DNA of 64,000 bases, taken from JACKBK01 sp963707275 (lineage in GTDB: Bacteria; Chloroflexota; Anaerolineae; JAAEKA01). The notes beneath the pieces were generated by a model. It searched no databases. It was not told the DNA's origin and saw only the letters and a list, made by a program, of their open reading frames with translations. The stretch lies in NCBI GenBank assembly GCA_963707275.1, contig CAVPPH010000009.1, forward strand, positions 62,001-126,000, read 5' to 3'. The position numbers were made by a program, and so were the translations under genes. Positions within the stretch are counted from its first letter, which is position 1. Every line of letters begins with the position of its first letter. This document shows, in pieces, positions 28,745 to 40,093 of the stretch.

Positions 28745-31528
28745 TTACAAGTGTCCCCGAGGGAGGGGGTCGGGGAGGATGCCAAGAAGGGCGGCTGATG
28801 CGACGGCCTGCTGGCGGCTGTTGACGCCCAGCTTCTGGTAGATGTTGGCGGTGTGACGCTTGACCGTCCGCTCGGAGATGAACAGGCTGCTGCCAATCTC
28901 TTTGGCTGTCAACCGTTGCGCCAGCATCTCGAGGACTTCCATCTCGCGGTTGGTCAGCGGTTCGATGAGCGCCACCTGGTTGGCGACCACCGGAGATGTT
29001 GTAGATCAGATTGATCGCCTTGGATGTCGGCAGGGGGGAATGCCTGCAGTATCTTTGCGATGAAATCGGATGCGCCGCTTTGCCTGCTCAGCAGGCGTCA
29101 GTCAGATCGGCCATTTGTGGGCCAAGGTCCACAAAGACGCGCAGGACGCCGCCTGGTTCTGCCAGACTCCAGCGCCTGCTGAAGAGCGACAGCGCTTCGG
29201 TCCTGCTGCCTTTTGCGTCTTCCAGCATGGCCCGCAATGCCCGTCACTTCGACGGCCCAGCGTATGTTGTTGGATCTGTCGGCGTAACTCCATAGACGAT
29301 CAAGCAGTTCGTCTGCTTCGCGCAGGCTTTGCTGCGTATCTCTGGCTCACAAGGATCTTGCGCCAACACCAGTTCCTTGGCATGAAAGACCACCAAGGGC
29401 GCCATGATCGCGTTGCGATCGACCGCGCGGCCCATCGGTTCGCCTCAGCATGGCGCCCCTGTTTCAGACGCCAGCCACGCGCGGAAAGCGTCCGCGTCCC
29501 AGGCCACGCGCAGGTTGTTTACTTCGAGTGCATACACTGCCAATGAATCGACAATCTCGCGCGCCTGATCGAAGTCGCCGCGCGCCGCATAGACCTTGAC
29601 GCCAGCCCGAAAACGCTTTGGGAATATGGCGCCATGTGGGAGACGTAGGGCTGGCTGGTCACGCGCAGTAAAGTCACGCTCCGCGGTCGTCAGATCATTG
29701 GCTTGATAGGCGGCAAATCCGCGGAAGGCGCGCGCCCACCCGATGCTTTCGGTCAGGCCGCGTTCGGTTGGAAACATCGATCATATGCGTGGCAACCTGG
29801 CGAAGTTCGCGCAGATCGGCGCTCATCCAGTTGAGTACACACAGGCCGATCAACACGCGCCCGGGGAAGGAGTTGCCGTGCAAAGCATCTTCTTTCAAGC
29901 CTTCGTAGAGGATATCGCGGCTGCGGCTGGTCTCGCCTTTCGCCAGGAAACCGCCCGCATAGTACATCCAGGCCAGCGAGCGCGCACTGGAAGCCTCAAT
30001 TGGTAACACGTCGAGGGCCTGTTTGGCCAGGGCGCGAGATCGTGTCGCCGCTCTTGAGCGTGTAGAAACTCAGCATGCTGCGCAAAGCGTCGGTTTCGCC
30101 GCGCAGGAAGCGCGCATCGCTCACCGCTGTGTTCGAGTTCGATAAGGGCGTCGATGCGTTCGAGAAGTGCCGGTAAGTCAGAGAAGCGCCACAGACGTTG
30201 CAATTTCCATACTTCCAGCAACAGGAGTTCAGGCTGTTCGTCGATCAGTCGCCGTGGCAACATACGCAGCCAGCGGTCGATCTGCTGCCACTGCTCCCGG
30301 TTCATTGCGTCGTAACGATGGGTCGCGACAACTCGCATGGCTGCCAACTCATCGCCTGCTGCCAGTGCATGGACGATGCTTTCATCGACGAGGTTGTTCT
30401 CGGCGTACCAGGCGCTGGCTCGCCGGTGAAGATCGGCTATTTGCTCCTTGTCATATTGGCGTTGCAGCCGGTTTTGTAGCAGCATTTGGAACAGGTGATG
30501 GTAGCGGTACCACTCCTGCTGGCTGTCAAGCGCGATCACAAACAAGTTGCTTCGCTCGAGCCATTCCAGGTGGGCGCGTCCGTCGCACACCTGGTCGCCC
30601 AGCAGGGTAACGGCATCGCACAACGGGCCGCTCAACTGATCAAGCACCGATGTTTTGACCAGAAACTCCTGAACCTCTGCAGACTGCTGCGAGAGCACCT
30701 CGTCCATCAGATAGTCCATGATGTTGCGGTCACTGGCCGCAAAGCTTGACACAAACTCTTCTGAATCCACTGCCGCCCGCAGGTTGAGGACGGCCAGGTG
30801 CAGGCCGGTGATCCACCCTTCGGTCTTGTCTGCCAGCGAGGTCACCACATCGTTGCTGATGGGCTGGCTGGTGGCGCGTTCCAGGTATTCCTTGGTTTCC
30901 TCCGCGGAAAAGCGCAGATCGTGGCGGCGAATCTCTGATCATCTTGCCGCGGGCACGCAGATTGGCCAGTGGCAGTGCGGGGGCGCTGCGAGTTGCCAAC
31001 ACCAGCCGCATTGTCTGGGACGGATGGCGCAGAAGCTCGATCAACAGCGTATTGACTTCCTGGCCCGCGATCAGGTGATAGTCGTCCAGCACCAGCACGA
31101 AGCTCTTCTCAGAAGCCAAAACCGGATCGCCCCGTAATGCTTCGATATCGTTGATCAACGTGCCGACCAGGATTTGTTTTGGCGGCAGTTCGAGCGGCCC
31201 GAAGCACGGCCAGAGTCTGTTCACAGGCGTCGGGAACAATGGTGCGAATGGCGGCGATGAAGTAAGTCAGGAAGGTGCCAAGGTCGCTGTCGCCCTTGTC
31301 CAGCGAGATCCATGCGTTGGGACAGGGGCATGAGTCCAGCCAGTCAGCCAGGAGCGTGGTCTTGCCTGAGCCGGCGGGAGCCATGACAAGGGTCAACGGC
31401 AGATTACGCCCCTGGTTAAGCAGATCGGTCAGGCGCTGGCGTCTGACCACCGTGCGGGTAACAGCGGGTCGATATAGCTTCGTTTGTATGAGATTGGGGG
31501 GAGCTTGAGTGGTTTTGGTTGTGGCCAC
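28745..31528 (-). CDS. MalT-like LuxR-family transcriptional regulator (several frameshifts)
   Basis: About 925 residues, the usual size of MalT-type ATP-dependent activators. From the GTG at 31528 there is a STAND NTPase: P-loop APAGSGKTTLLADW, SWISLDKGDSD-like sensor, SFVLVLDDYHLI (Walker B) and RLVLATRSAPALPLA. A winged-helix and TPR-like region follows (WYRYHHLFQMLLQNRLQ, then DLHRRASAWYAENNLVDES). The C-terminus is a LuxR helix-turn-helix (LTNREMEVLEMLAQRLTAKE, then RTVKRHTANIYQKLGV). At least five frame changes (near 31220, 30930, 30060, 29770 and 29450-29000) interrupt it, with family sequence continuing between them. It lies directly upstream of the SulP-sulfatase genes and may control them, which is inference. 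Confidence 0.85.
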
Positions 31529-31931
31529 CGTCGATCAATGCTCGTCTTGGGCTGTACAACTCATCACATTTCGGAGGAAATACTCGCCATGTCTACCAGA
31601 ATGGAACGGATACATTATAGTCCAACATAGTCCAGTGCGTGAATTGGGACAGGCAGTGTTCGCGGATGACGCAAAATCTACTCAGGGCGTGACTCTTGCG
31701 GGTTCCAATAGCACAGTCTGTCGACAACGAGGCAATCAACGCGAAAAGTATGTCTGCATCCTTTTTGCATCCTTTTGTACCTGTCAGATTTTGCGCATTC
31801 TGCATACTATAGAAACAGTAATCGCGCTGTGGGTTAACTGTTTTATCGCGTGCTCGGCTCGCCTAGCATGGTAATTCGGTTTTGTCCGCACGAAAATCAA
31901 ATCACCAACCTCAAACTAAGGAGAAATTTCC
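31529..31931. other. Divergent intergenic region between the MalT-like regulator and the DUF1269 gene
   Basis: No gene is supported. It is AT-richer than its surroundings and contains the direct repeat and promoter at 31755-31810. This is a good place for regulator binding. Confidence 0.6.
31755..31810 (+). promoter_or_regulatory. Tandem 11-bp direct repeat next to a promoter
   Basis: TGCATCCTTTT occurs twice in a row (31755-31765 and 31766-31776). Four bases further on is a -35-like CTGTCA (31781-31786), then 18 bases and TACTAT (31805-31810). Activator sites are often placed just upstream of a weak -35 in this way. It points to the DUF1269 gene at 31932. Confidence 0.55.
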
Positions 31932-32459
31932 ATGAGTAAAAAGACCCCCGCAAGCATCGTAGTAGCAGTTTTCGACAACGAACCAGCAGCAAAGGCGGCC
32001 CTGGGCCAGGTTAAGGCTGCGAAGAAGGAACTTGGCTTGCGCGACGCGGCGATTGTTTACCGCGATGGCGACAAGATCAAGGTCAAGGAGACCAAGGACA
32101 TGGGCGGCGGCGAGGGCGCAGTCATCGGCGGCGTCATTGCAGGCATCGCCACCGGCGGTCTGTCCATTCTAGGCGGCGCGTTGATCGGCGGCCTGATTGC
32201 CAAGGGCCACGATGCCCACCTGCCTGACAAGGAAATGAAGGCGCTGCTCGCGGCTCTGCCCGAGGGTTCCAACGCCGTTCTGGCTATCGTCGATGAGGCC
32301 TCCAGCAAGGCAGCGACTGACATGCTTAGCAGCGCTGGCGCTACCGCCACCACCCTCAGCCTGGATGCTGATACTGCCGCTCGTTTGGGCGCCGTCGCTG
32401 TGGCAGCCGACGCTCCTGCAGCCGACGCTCCCGCAGCCGACGCTCCTGCAGCGGCATAA
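31932..32459 (+). CDS. DUF1269-family protein with AADAP repeats
   Basis: A 175-residue protein. It has an N-terminal alpha/beta part (SIVVAVFDNEPAAKAALGQV, then LRDAAIVYRDGDKIKVKETK). A Gly-rich hydrophobic hairpin follows (AVIGGVIAGIATGGLSILGG) and then a beta part (GSNAVLAIVDEAS). This is the DUF1269 layout, the same module that is fused to the sulfatase at 20.7 kb. The C-terminus is a short tandem repeat (AADAP three times) encoded by a 15-base DNA repeat. AAGGAG precedes the ATG. Members are annotated as membrane or stress proteins; the function is unknown. Confidence 0.75.
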   Translation: MSKKTPASIVVAVFDNEPAAKAALGQVKAAKKELGLRDAAIVYRDGDKIKVKETKDMGGGEGAVIGGVIAGIATGGLSILGGALIGGLIAKGHDAHLPDKEMKALLAALPEGSNAVLAIVDEASSKAATDMLSSAGATATTLSLDADTAARLGAVAVAADAPAADAPAADAPAAA

Positions 32460-32537
32460 CAGCTTGGCAAGAACCGGGTAAATGGGCGACAAAGCGCCCA
32501 TCCGGGAATTACATCTATATCTGCAATGGTATGCAAG

Positions 32538-32586
32538 CGACATGGGTGCCGAAGCATTGGCCTTCGACGCCCATGTCGTGTATAAT
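32538..32586 (+). promoter_or_regulatory. Promoter with overlapping hairpin for the Ala/Gly-rich protein gene
   Basis: TTGGCC (32557-32562) and a perfect TATAAT (32581-32586) are 18 bases apart. An inverted repeat (CGACATGGG at 32538-32546 with CCCATGTCG at 32570-32578, plus an inner GAAG/CTTC) surrounds the -35 box, so it could serve as an operator. A separate hairpin (ATGGGCG/CGCCCAT, 32482-32501) lies just upstream. Confidence 0.55.
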
Positions 32587-32651
32587 AACATAAGTCGCTG
32601 TTCAATGGGGCAGCAGCAAACGAAATACACCTATGAGAGGAGTACGTCACA

Positions 32652-33485
32652 ATGGCAGGAAAATCCAAGAGGGTTTCCGTGAGCAAGAACAAGTTGGCCG
32701 ATAACGCGGCCGAGGTTGAAATCGCCGGTTTCGATACTGAGCTCGAAGGCGACATGGATGTCGAAGAAGGGCTTGAGGAACTGGAATTGGCAAGCGACGT
32801 CGCGCAAGTTGGCGTTGGCGCGGCCATGGCTGGCGCCAGCAATCTGACGCGCGCTGAGGACCTGATGCTCGTGGCTGAGCGTATGGAGCGCCTGAGCGGT
32901 GTGGTGGCTGCTGCTGGTGCGCTCGACTTCGTTCAGGGCGCTGACATCCTGGCAGCTTCCCAAGACATCGAGGTTCAGGGCGACCTGGTCGCCATGCTGG
33001 GCGAGGAGGACCTGGAATTCGGTATGGGTATCGGCGCGATCGGCGGCCAGTTGAGTGTGGCTGCCGAGATCGCCGCCATGCGCGATATGCCAGTGATGGC
33101 CGACTTCCTGTATGACAAGAGCAGCGAACTGCGCGACATGGCGGTCGATGCAATCATGAAGTTTGCTGCGACACGTGCGCTGGCCCGGTCCATCGCTGCC
33201 ACAGGCGCCCAGGTCGGCGGTTTTGGCGCGGATGAGATGATCGAGGGCCTCACCCGCATGGCCGTGGCAGATGCCGTCGCCGAGCGCAGCGATGATCTGG
33301 CTATGGCCGGCGTTGGCTACGCGGTTGCCGGTATCGTCGATCTGGAAATCGCCGAAGAGGCCGGTGAGGTCGCCCGCGAGCTGGTAGCCGAAGGCGTGGC
33401 CAATGTGGCCGTTGGTTCCATGGAAATCGGCGTCGGGGAAACCCTGCTGGACGTCGGCGAAGTCATGGCCGAAAAGGCTCAGTAA
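32652..33485 (+). CDS. Acidic Ala/Gly-rich protein of unknown family
   Basis: A 277-residue protein without cysteine or tryptophan and without a signal peptide. After a basic start (GKSKRVSVSKNKLADNAAE) it is acidic and consists of repeated amphipathic helices rich in Ala, Gly, Val, Met and Glu. Examples are GVVAAAGALDFVQGADILAA and the near-periodic VARELVAEGVANVAVGSMEI. Uninterrupted stretches are not hydrophobic enough for membrane helices. I do not recognise a family. It has its own strong promoter, GAGGAG ribosome site and a terminator, so it is probably well expressed alone. A shell, coat or storage role would fit such helices but is only a guess. Confidence 0.7.
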   Translation: MAGKSKRVSVSKNKLADNAAEVEIAGFDTELEGDMDVEEGLEELELASDVAQVGVGAAMAGASNLTRAEDLMLVAERMERLSGVVAAAGALDFVQGADILAASQDIEVQGDLVAMLGEEDLEFGMGIGAIGGQLSVAAEIAAMRDMPVMADFLYDKSSELRDMAVDAIMKFAATRALARSIAATGAQVGGFGADEMIEGLTRMAVADAVAERSDDLAMAGVGYAVAGIVDLEIAEEAGEVARELVAEGVANVAVGSMEIGVGETLLDVGEVMAEKAQ

Positions 33486-33551
33486 GAACCTAACAGGCTT
33501 GCCGGACCGCAGCCTGGCTGCGAGTCGGCGTACAAGTCTGACGATGAATTG

Positions 33552-33598
33552 AAAGCGAGGTGTTGCGCGATCACGCGCAGCGCCTCGCTTTTATTTTT
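33552..33598 (+). terminator. Rho-independent terminator
   Basis: AAAGCGAGG (33552-33560) pairs with CCTCGCTTT (33583-33591). An inner CGCG/CGCG pair and a TATTTTT tail complete the terminator of the preceding gene. Confidence 0.8.
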
Positions 33599-33650
33599 GT
33601 GCTCTACGAAAGGCGGCTTTGCCAACTGGGACCGGTTGGGCGCACGTCGT

Positions 33651-33790
33651 CTGGACCACGAAGCCGCGAAAGGTCACGAAGGTCACGAAGCGCGAAGATC
33701 GTGAAGGCGGAAAGGTGTTGTATCGGCCAGTCGCGGTACGCGCACTTCACGCACTTCGTGCCTTCGCGCTTCGTGACCTTCGTGGTCCAG
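33651..33790. repeat. MITE-like palindromic element, copy 1
   Basis: A 140-bp imperfect palindrome with perfect 13-bp ends (CTGGACCACGAAG / CTTCGTGGTCCAG) and internal GGTCACGAAGG and CACGAAGCGCGAAG blocks. A second copy is at 40835-40985. Confidence 0.75.
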
Positions 33791-33831
33791 ACTCCACCGC
33801 TGCATTCACCGGGGAAAACTTCATCGAATAG

Positions 33832-33861
33832 TTGGACTTCTGTCATGCCCGATGGTATTAT
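33832..33861 (+). promoter_or_regulatory. Candidate promoter of the gcvH operon
   Basis: TTGGAC (33832-33837) and TATTAT (33856-33861) are 18 bases apart, 69 bases before the gcvH ATG. Confidence 0.5.
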
Positions 33862-33929
33862 TCACCCGCGGGACGATCCACTTTCCGGCTGAACGAACAG
33901 CAGCAACCCCAATCAAAGGAGATTCGTTT

Positions 33930-34322
33930 ATGGCATACAAGTTCGACGCAACGGCACGCTACGCCCAGTCGCATGACTGGGCGCGCGTAGAGGGAGATCT
34001 GGTGGTGTGCGGCATCAGCGATTATGCGCAGCACGCCCTGTCCGATGTGGTGTTCATTGAGCTGCCCAGTGTGGGCGACACGGTGGCGCAAGGGGATATC
34101 TACAGCACGGTCGAGTCCGTCAAGGCGGCCGAGCAGGTCTACGCGCCGGTCAGCGGCGAGATCGTCGCGGTCAACGACGACCTGGAGGCAAACCCCGAGT
34201 TGATCAACGAAGATCCCTACGGCGCGGCCTGGCTCATCAAAGTCAAAGCATCCGATGCAGGTGAGCTCGACGCACTGATGGACGCTGCGGCCTACGAATC
34301 GTTCCTGGCCGAACACGAGTAG
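33930..34322 (+). CDS. gcvH: Glycine cleavage system H protein
   Basis: A 130-residue lipoyl carrier that shuttles the aminomethyl group between P, T and L proteins. The lipoylation site is ESVKAAEQVYAPVSGEIV, with Lys at the centre. The N-terminal SHDWARVEGDLVVCGISDYA and the C-terminal NEDPYGAAWLIKV segments are typical. The start is set by AAAGGAGA eight bases upstream of the ATG at 33930. It is first in a gcvH-gcvPA-gcvPB operon, 14 bases before gcvPA. Confidence 0.96.
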   Translation: MAYKFDATARYAQSHDWARVEGDLVVCGISDYAQHALSDVVFIELPSVGDTVAQGDIYSTVESVKAAEQVYAPVSGEIVAVNDDLEANPELINEDPYGAAWLIKVKASDAGELDALMDAAAYESFLAEHE

Positions 34323-34336
34323 CAGAGGAGGCTTCA

Positions 34337-37223
<2,887 letters not shown>

Positions 37224-37228
37224 TCTGC

Positions 37229-37306
37229 TCGTGCTCCTACTCGTACTCAATTCTCTGTACTTGCGAAGAACAAGGCAAGAGAACGAGGACGAGTAGGAGT
37301 ACGAAG
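37229..37306. terminator. Long inverted repeat after gcvPB
   Basis: A CTCCTACTCGT-rich arm near 37232-37245 is complementary to ACGAGTAGGAG near 37290-37300, forming a long imperfect hairpin just after the corrected gcvPB stop. There is no T run. It may end or stabilise the operon message. Confidence 0.5.
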
Positions 37307-37307
37307 T

Positions 37308-37346
37308 CACATGCGCATTGACAGGCGCGGGCGCATGTGATATGCT
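37308..37346 (+). promoter_or_regulatory. Promoter with operator-like dyad for the CBS protein
   Basis: TTGACA (37318-37323), a 17-base spacer and TATGCT (37341-37346) form a near-consensus promoter. A perfect 9-bp inverted repeat, CACATGCGC (37308-37316) and GCGCATGTG (37331-37339), flanks the -35 and reaches the spacer. It is well placed for a repressor dimer. Confidence 0.65.
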
Positions 37347-37399
37347 CGCATCATCAGGACTTGCCAGTTCGTCTCGCTGGAAGCAAGGAGGAGCGCACT

Positions 37400-37837
37400 G
37401 TGAACGACCTTCACGTCAAGGACTGGATGACCCGCCGGGTCATCACCGTGGATCCCCGCACGTCCCTTCCCGACGCGCATAAGCTGATGCGCACCAACAA
37501 CATCCGTCGGTTGCCTGTGGTTGAACGCGGCAAGCTGGTCGGCATCGTCACGCGCAGCGACATTCGCGAGGCCTCGCCCTCCGAGGCGACGACCCTCAGC
37601 ATCTGGGAGATGCATTACCAGCTTTCCAAGCTTTCGGTCGGTGTCATCATGACCAGGGATCCCTACACGGTTACGCCCGACACCACCATCAAGGATGCCG
37701 CCAAGCTGATGTACACCTACAAGTTCGGCGGCCTGCCGGTGGTCAACGATGCCGGTGAACTGCAAGGGATCATGACCGAGTTGGACATCTTTCGCATCCT
37801 GATTGCCTGGTTTGACGAGCAGGAAGGAGGAGCCTAG
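37400..37837 (+). CDS. CBS-domain pair protein
   Basis: A 145-residue protein made only of two CBS motifs, which together form a Bateman module that binds adenosine nucleotides. CBS1 is VKDWMTRRVITVDPRTSLPD to LVGIVTRSDIR. CBS2 is VGVIMTRDPYTVTPDTTIKD to LQGIMTELDIFRIL. The GTG start at 37400 is chosen for the AGGAGGA seven bases upstream. It resembles IMPDH-type or stress-sensing stand-alone CBS proteins. A second CBS protein lies 1.6 kb downstream. Confidence 0.9.
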   Translation: MNDLHVKDWMTRRVITVDPRTSLPDAHKLMRTNNIRRLPVVERGKLVGIVTRSDIREASPSEATTLSIWEMHYQLSKLSVGVIMTRDPYTVTPDTTIKDAAKLMYTYKFGGLPVVNDAGELQGIMTELDIFRILIAWFDEQEGGA

Positions 37838-37933
37838 ACGTCGCGTCGCTGGATGAGCACTGACAGGCTGACCACCTGAGCCGATTTGCACCTCGTGTTT
37901 TCTTTGATTCGTTTCGATTGGGAGCTAAAACCT

Positions 37934-38530
37934 ATGGATTTCAACGTCATGTTTGGTCGCGCGTTGCGAGCTGCAAAGCTTGACGTAACGCTCTACAACG
38001 AGGTTGAGGCCGATACCAGCCTGAACCGCGAAGCGCTGTCTGTCGTGATCATCGCGGTTCTGGCGTCGTTTGTTGGTTCGGTCGTCGGCGCTATCTTCTC
38101 TTCGGTGCTCGGAGGCATCTTCGGAGCACAAATTGGCTTCGGCACCTTGCTGGTCGCCGCGGTGGTTACTGCGGTGTGGGCGGTCATCGGCTACTACATC
38201 TGGTCGTATCTGACATGGTTCATCGGCACCCGGTTCTTCGGCGGCACAGCCGAGCCAGGCGAACTGATGCGAACGATTGGATACGCCTACGCGCCGCAGT
38301 GGCTGAACGTGCTAAACTTCATTCCCTGCGTGGGCGCATTGCTCAGCATTGTCGTGAGCATCTGGTCATTAGTCGCGGGCATCGTCGCGATTCGCGAGGC
38401 GCTGGACTTCGACACGGGCAAGGCCGTCATCACGGCGATCATCGGTTGGTTGGTGATCTTCGTGGTGGGGTTGATCATTACCGGCATCTTCGGCGTCGGG
38501 ATGATGGGCCTCAGTGCGCTGGGTGGCTAG
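37934..38530 (+). CDS. Yip1-domain membrane protein
   Basis: A 198-residue protein of about five helices in the Yip1 layout. An N-terminal soluble stretch (FNVMFGRALRAAKLDVTLYN) precedes helices such as VVIIAVLASFVGSVVGAIF, VVTAVWAVIGYYIWSYLTWF and VGALLSIVVSIWSLVAGIV. The conserved R-T-I-G-Y-A-Y-A-P segment is present. GGAG before ATG 37934 sets the start. The function of bacterial Yip1 proteins is not established. A strong terminator follows 20 bases after the stop. Confidence 0.8.
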   Translation: MDFNVMFGRALRAAKLDVTLYNEVEADTSLNREALSVVIIAVLASFVGSVVGAIFSSVLGGIFGAQIGFGTLLVAAVVTAVWAVIGYYIWSYLTWFIGTRFFGGTAEPGELMRTIGYAYAPQWLNVLNFIPCVGALLSIVVSIWSLVAGIVAIREALDFDTGKAVITAIIGWLVIFVVGLIITGIFGVGMMGLSALGG

Positions 38531-38550
38531 ACAAGTGCGGTAAGGATCTT

Positions 38551-38590
38551 CCGGCGGCGCAACTCGTCTCAGGTTGCGCCGCCGGTTTTT
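38551..38590 (+). terminator. Rho-independent terminator
   Basis: CCGGCGGCGCAAC (38551-38563) pairs perfectly with GTTGCGCCGCCGG (38573-38585), followed by TTTTTG. Confidence 0.9.
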
Positions 38591-38690
38591 GTTTGCTGTG
38601 TGTGCGCCTAGACGGATTTTGCCTATCGGTGGTAAAATGAGGGCGACGGTTCGTTCCAATTCCCCTTTTCGTAATCCTGAGTCTGAAGCC

Positions 38691-39407
38691 ATGCGACAAG
38701 GCCTCGTTCGTCTCATTCTGCTGGTGATAGTCTTGCTGGTGATTTTCGGCGTCTACCGCCTGCTGACGGTTGAACCGATCGAAGCCGGTGTGTTTTTCGA
38801 TCCCGCCAGTAAACCACTGGTGTTTCTCAACCCTGGTGCGACGACCGATGATGCGGTAGCAGCGCTGGCTGAAATCGACCGCGTGCAGGGCAACGGGGCG
38901 GCCGGGTTTTTTGCGGCGGTCGATTTGGCTGCTGATGGCGAGTTGACAGTCGTGTCTCAGGGCGACAATGCCAGCCAGCCTGTCAACCTGTCGGCGCTTC
39001 TGGAAGCATTCCCGGACGTTCGGTTTGTCGTCCAGTTGACCGAACCGAATTTGCAGTCCCTGGCCTCGCTCTTGCATGCCGTCGATACCCAGGGTGCGCA
39101 CGATCGGGTGCTGGCTGTGGTGGATGATCAGCAACTGGTTGATACGTTGCGCGGGCAAGCGCCCGATCTGGCGACGGCCATGACTGCCGCCGAGACCGAT
39201 TCGTTTCTGCTCTCCAGCCGGCTGCGGTTGACGCCCTTCTACCGGCCTGTCGCACCGGCACTGTTGTTGCCGGCCGACCAGTTCAGCCAACGAATCGCCG
39301 ATGCGGCGCATAGAAGCGGCGTTTCCGTGTTCGTGGTCTCACCCGGCGACAGCGCCACTGTGCAACGCTTGATCGACCAGGGTGCGGATGGCGTTGTGGC
39401 TCAATAA
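38691..39407 (+). CDS. Degenerate GDPD-fold membrane-anchored protein
   Basis: A 238-residue protein with an N-terminal membrane anchor (LVRLILLVIVLLVIFGVY). The rest follows the glycerophosphodiester phosphodiesterase barrel: a FPDVRFVVQL strand, VLAVVDDQQLVDTL, then SGVSVFVVSPGDSATVQRLI and DQGADGVVAQ, the usual GDPD end. The catalytic residues are replaced. NPG (47-49) stands where HRG is expected, TTDD where PENT is expected, AVD for ExD and QGD (90-92) for HD. It is therefore likely a non-catalytic relative. The start is uncertain; ATG 38637 would add 18 residues. Confidence 0.65.
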   Translation: MRQGLVRLILLVIVLLVIFGVYRLLTVEPIEAGVFFDPASKPLVFLNPGATTDDAVAALAEIDRVQGNGAAGFFAAVDLAADGELTVVSQGDNASQPVNLSALLEAFPDVRFVVQLTEPNLQSLASLLHAVDTQGAHDRVLAVVDDQQLVDTLRGQAPDLATAMTAAETDSFLLSSRLRLTPFYRPVAPALLLPADQFSQRIADAAHRSGVSVFVVSPGDSATVQRLIDQGADGVVAQ

Positions 39408-39452
39408 TCCTGGCTGGCCGCGTTGCTGCGGCCCCTCTGTTGGAGGAAGAAG

Positions 39453-40091
39453 ATGTTCGTTCGTGATTTCATGACCCGTGAGTTGATTGCAGCCCGGACA
39501 GACGACCCGGCCGGCGCGACCTTGCAGCGGATGCGCGACGAGGGGCTGCGCCGTATGCCGGTGCTGGACAGCGGCGGCAAGCTGGCCGGCATGATCAGCG
39601 ACCGGCGGCTATTGCAGGCGCTGGCCGTGCCGACGCGACGCGGCGAGTTTCGCCGCTCGGTCGAGAAGCCGCCGCCGCTGACCGTCGGCGACCTGATGAA
39701 CCGCAACGTGGTGACGACCGCGCCTGATGTGCCGCTGGAGAGCGCGGCTGCGATGATGGTCTTCAACCGCATCGGATCGGTGGTGGTGATAGATGAGGGC
39801 GAGGCGGTCGGTATCATCACCGAGACCGACATGTTCCGCATCTTCCTGAGGCTGCTGGGCGGTGAGGAACGCGGCGTTCGAGTTACCCTGCGCGCGCCCG
39901 CTTTTCGCGGCATTCAGGCCGATATCCTGACCGACATCGCCCGCGCCGGCGGCCATCTGGTCAGCCTCGGCAACCTGACCGACGACGACAGCGTGTTGAT
40001 GGCCTTCAAGGTGCTCGATCTGAACGCCGAGGATCTGGAGGCGATTCTGGACGAGCTGCCGGTGGACGACCTCGACATCCGGGAGGTGTAG
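39453..40091 (+). CDS. CBS-pair protein with ACT-like C-terminal domain
   Basis: A 212-residue protein. CBS1 begins FVRDFMTRELIAARTDDPAG and CBS2 begins TVGDLMNRNVVTTAPDVPLE, ending VGIITETDMFRIFLRLLGGE. The last 70 residues (VRVTLRAPAFRGIQADILTD, then GGHLVSLGNLTDDDSV and LEAILDELPVDDLDI) look like an ACT domain, as in AcuB-type CBS-ACT proteins. GGAGG precedes the ATG. thyX starts two bases after its stop, so the pair is co-transcribed. Confidence 0.85.
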   Translation: MFVRDFMTRELIAARTDDPAGATLQRMRDEGLRRMPVLDSGGKLAGMISDRRLLQALAVPTRRGEFRRSVEKPPPLTVGDLMNRNVVTTAPDVPLESAAAMMVFNRIGSVVVIDEGEAVGIITETDMFRIFLRLLGGEERGVRVTLRAPAFRGIQADILTDIARAGGHLVSLGNLTDDDSVLMAFKVLDLNAEDLEAILDELPVDDLDIREV

Positions 40092-40093
40092 CT

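Noticed and set aside
37224..37321. C-terminal Ser/Tyr/Cys-rich extension of gcvPB
   Set aside because: It arises only because an extra base near 37129 bypasses the normal stop at 37221-37223. The corrected end matches the family.
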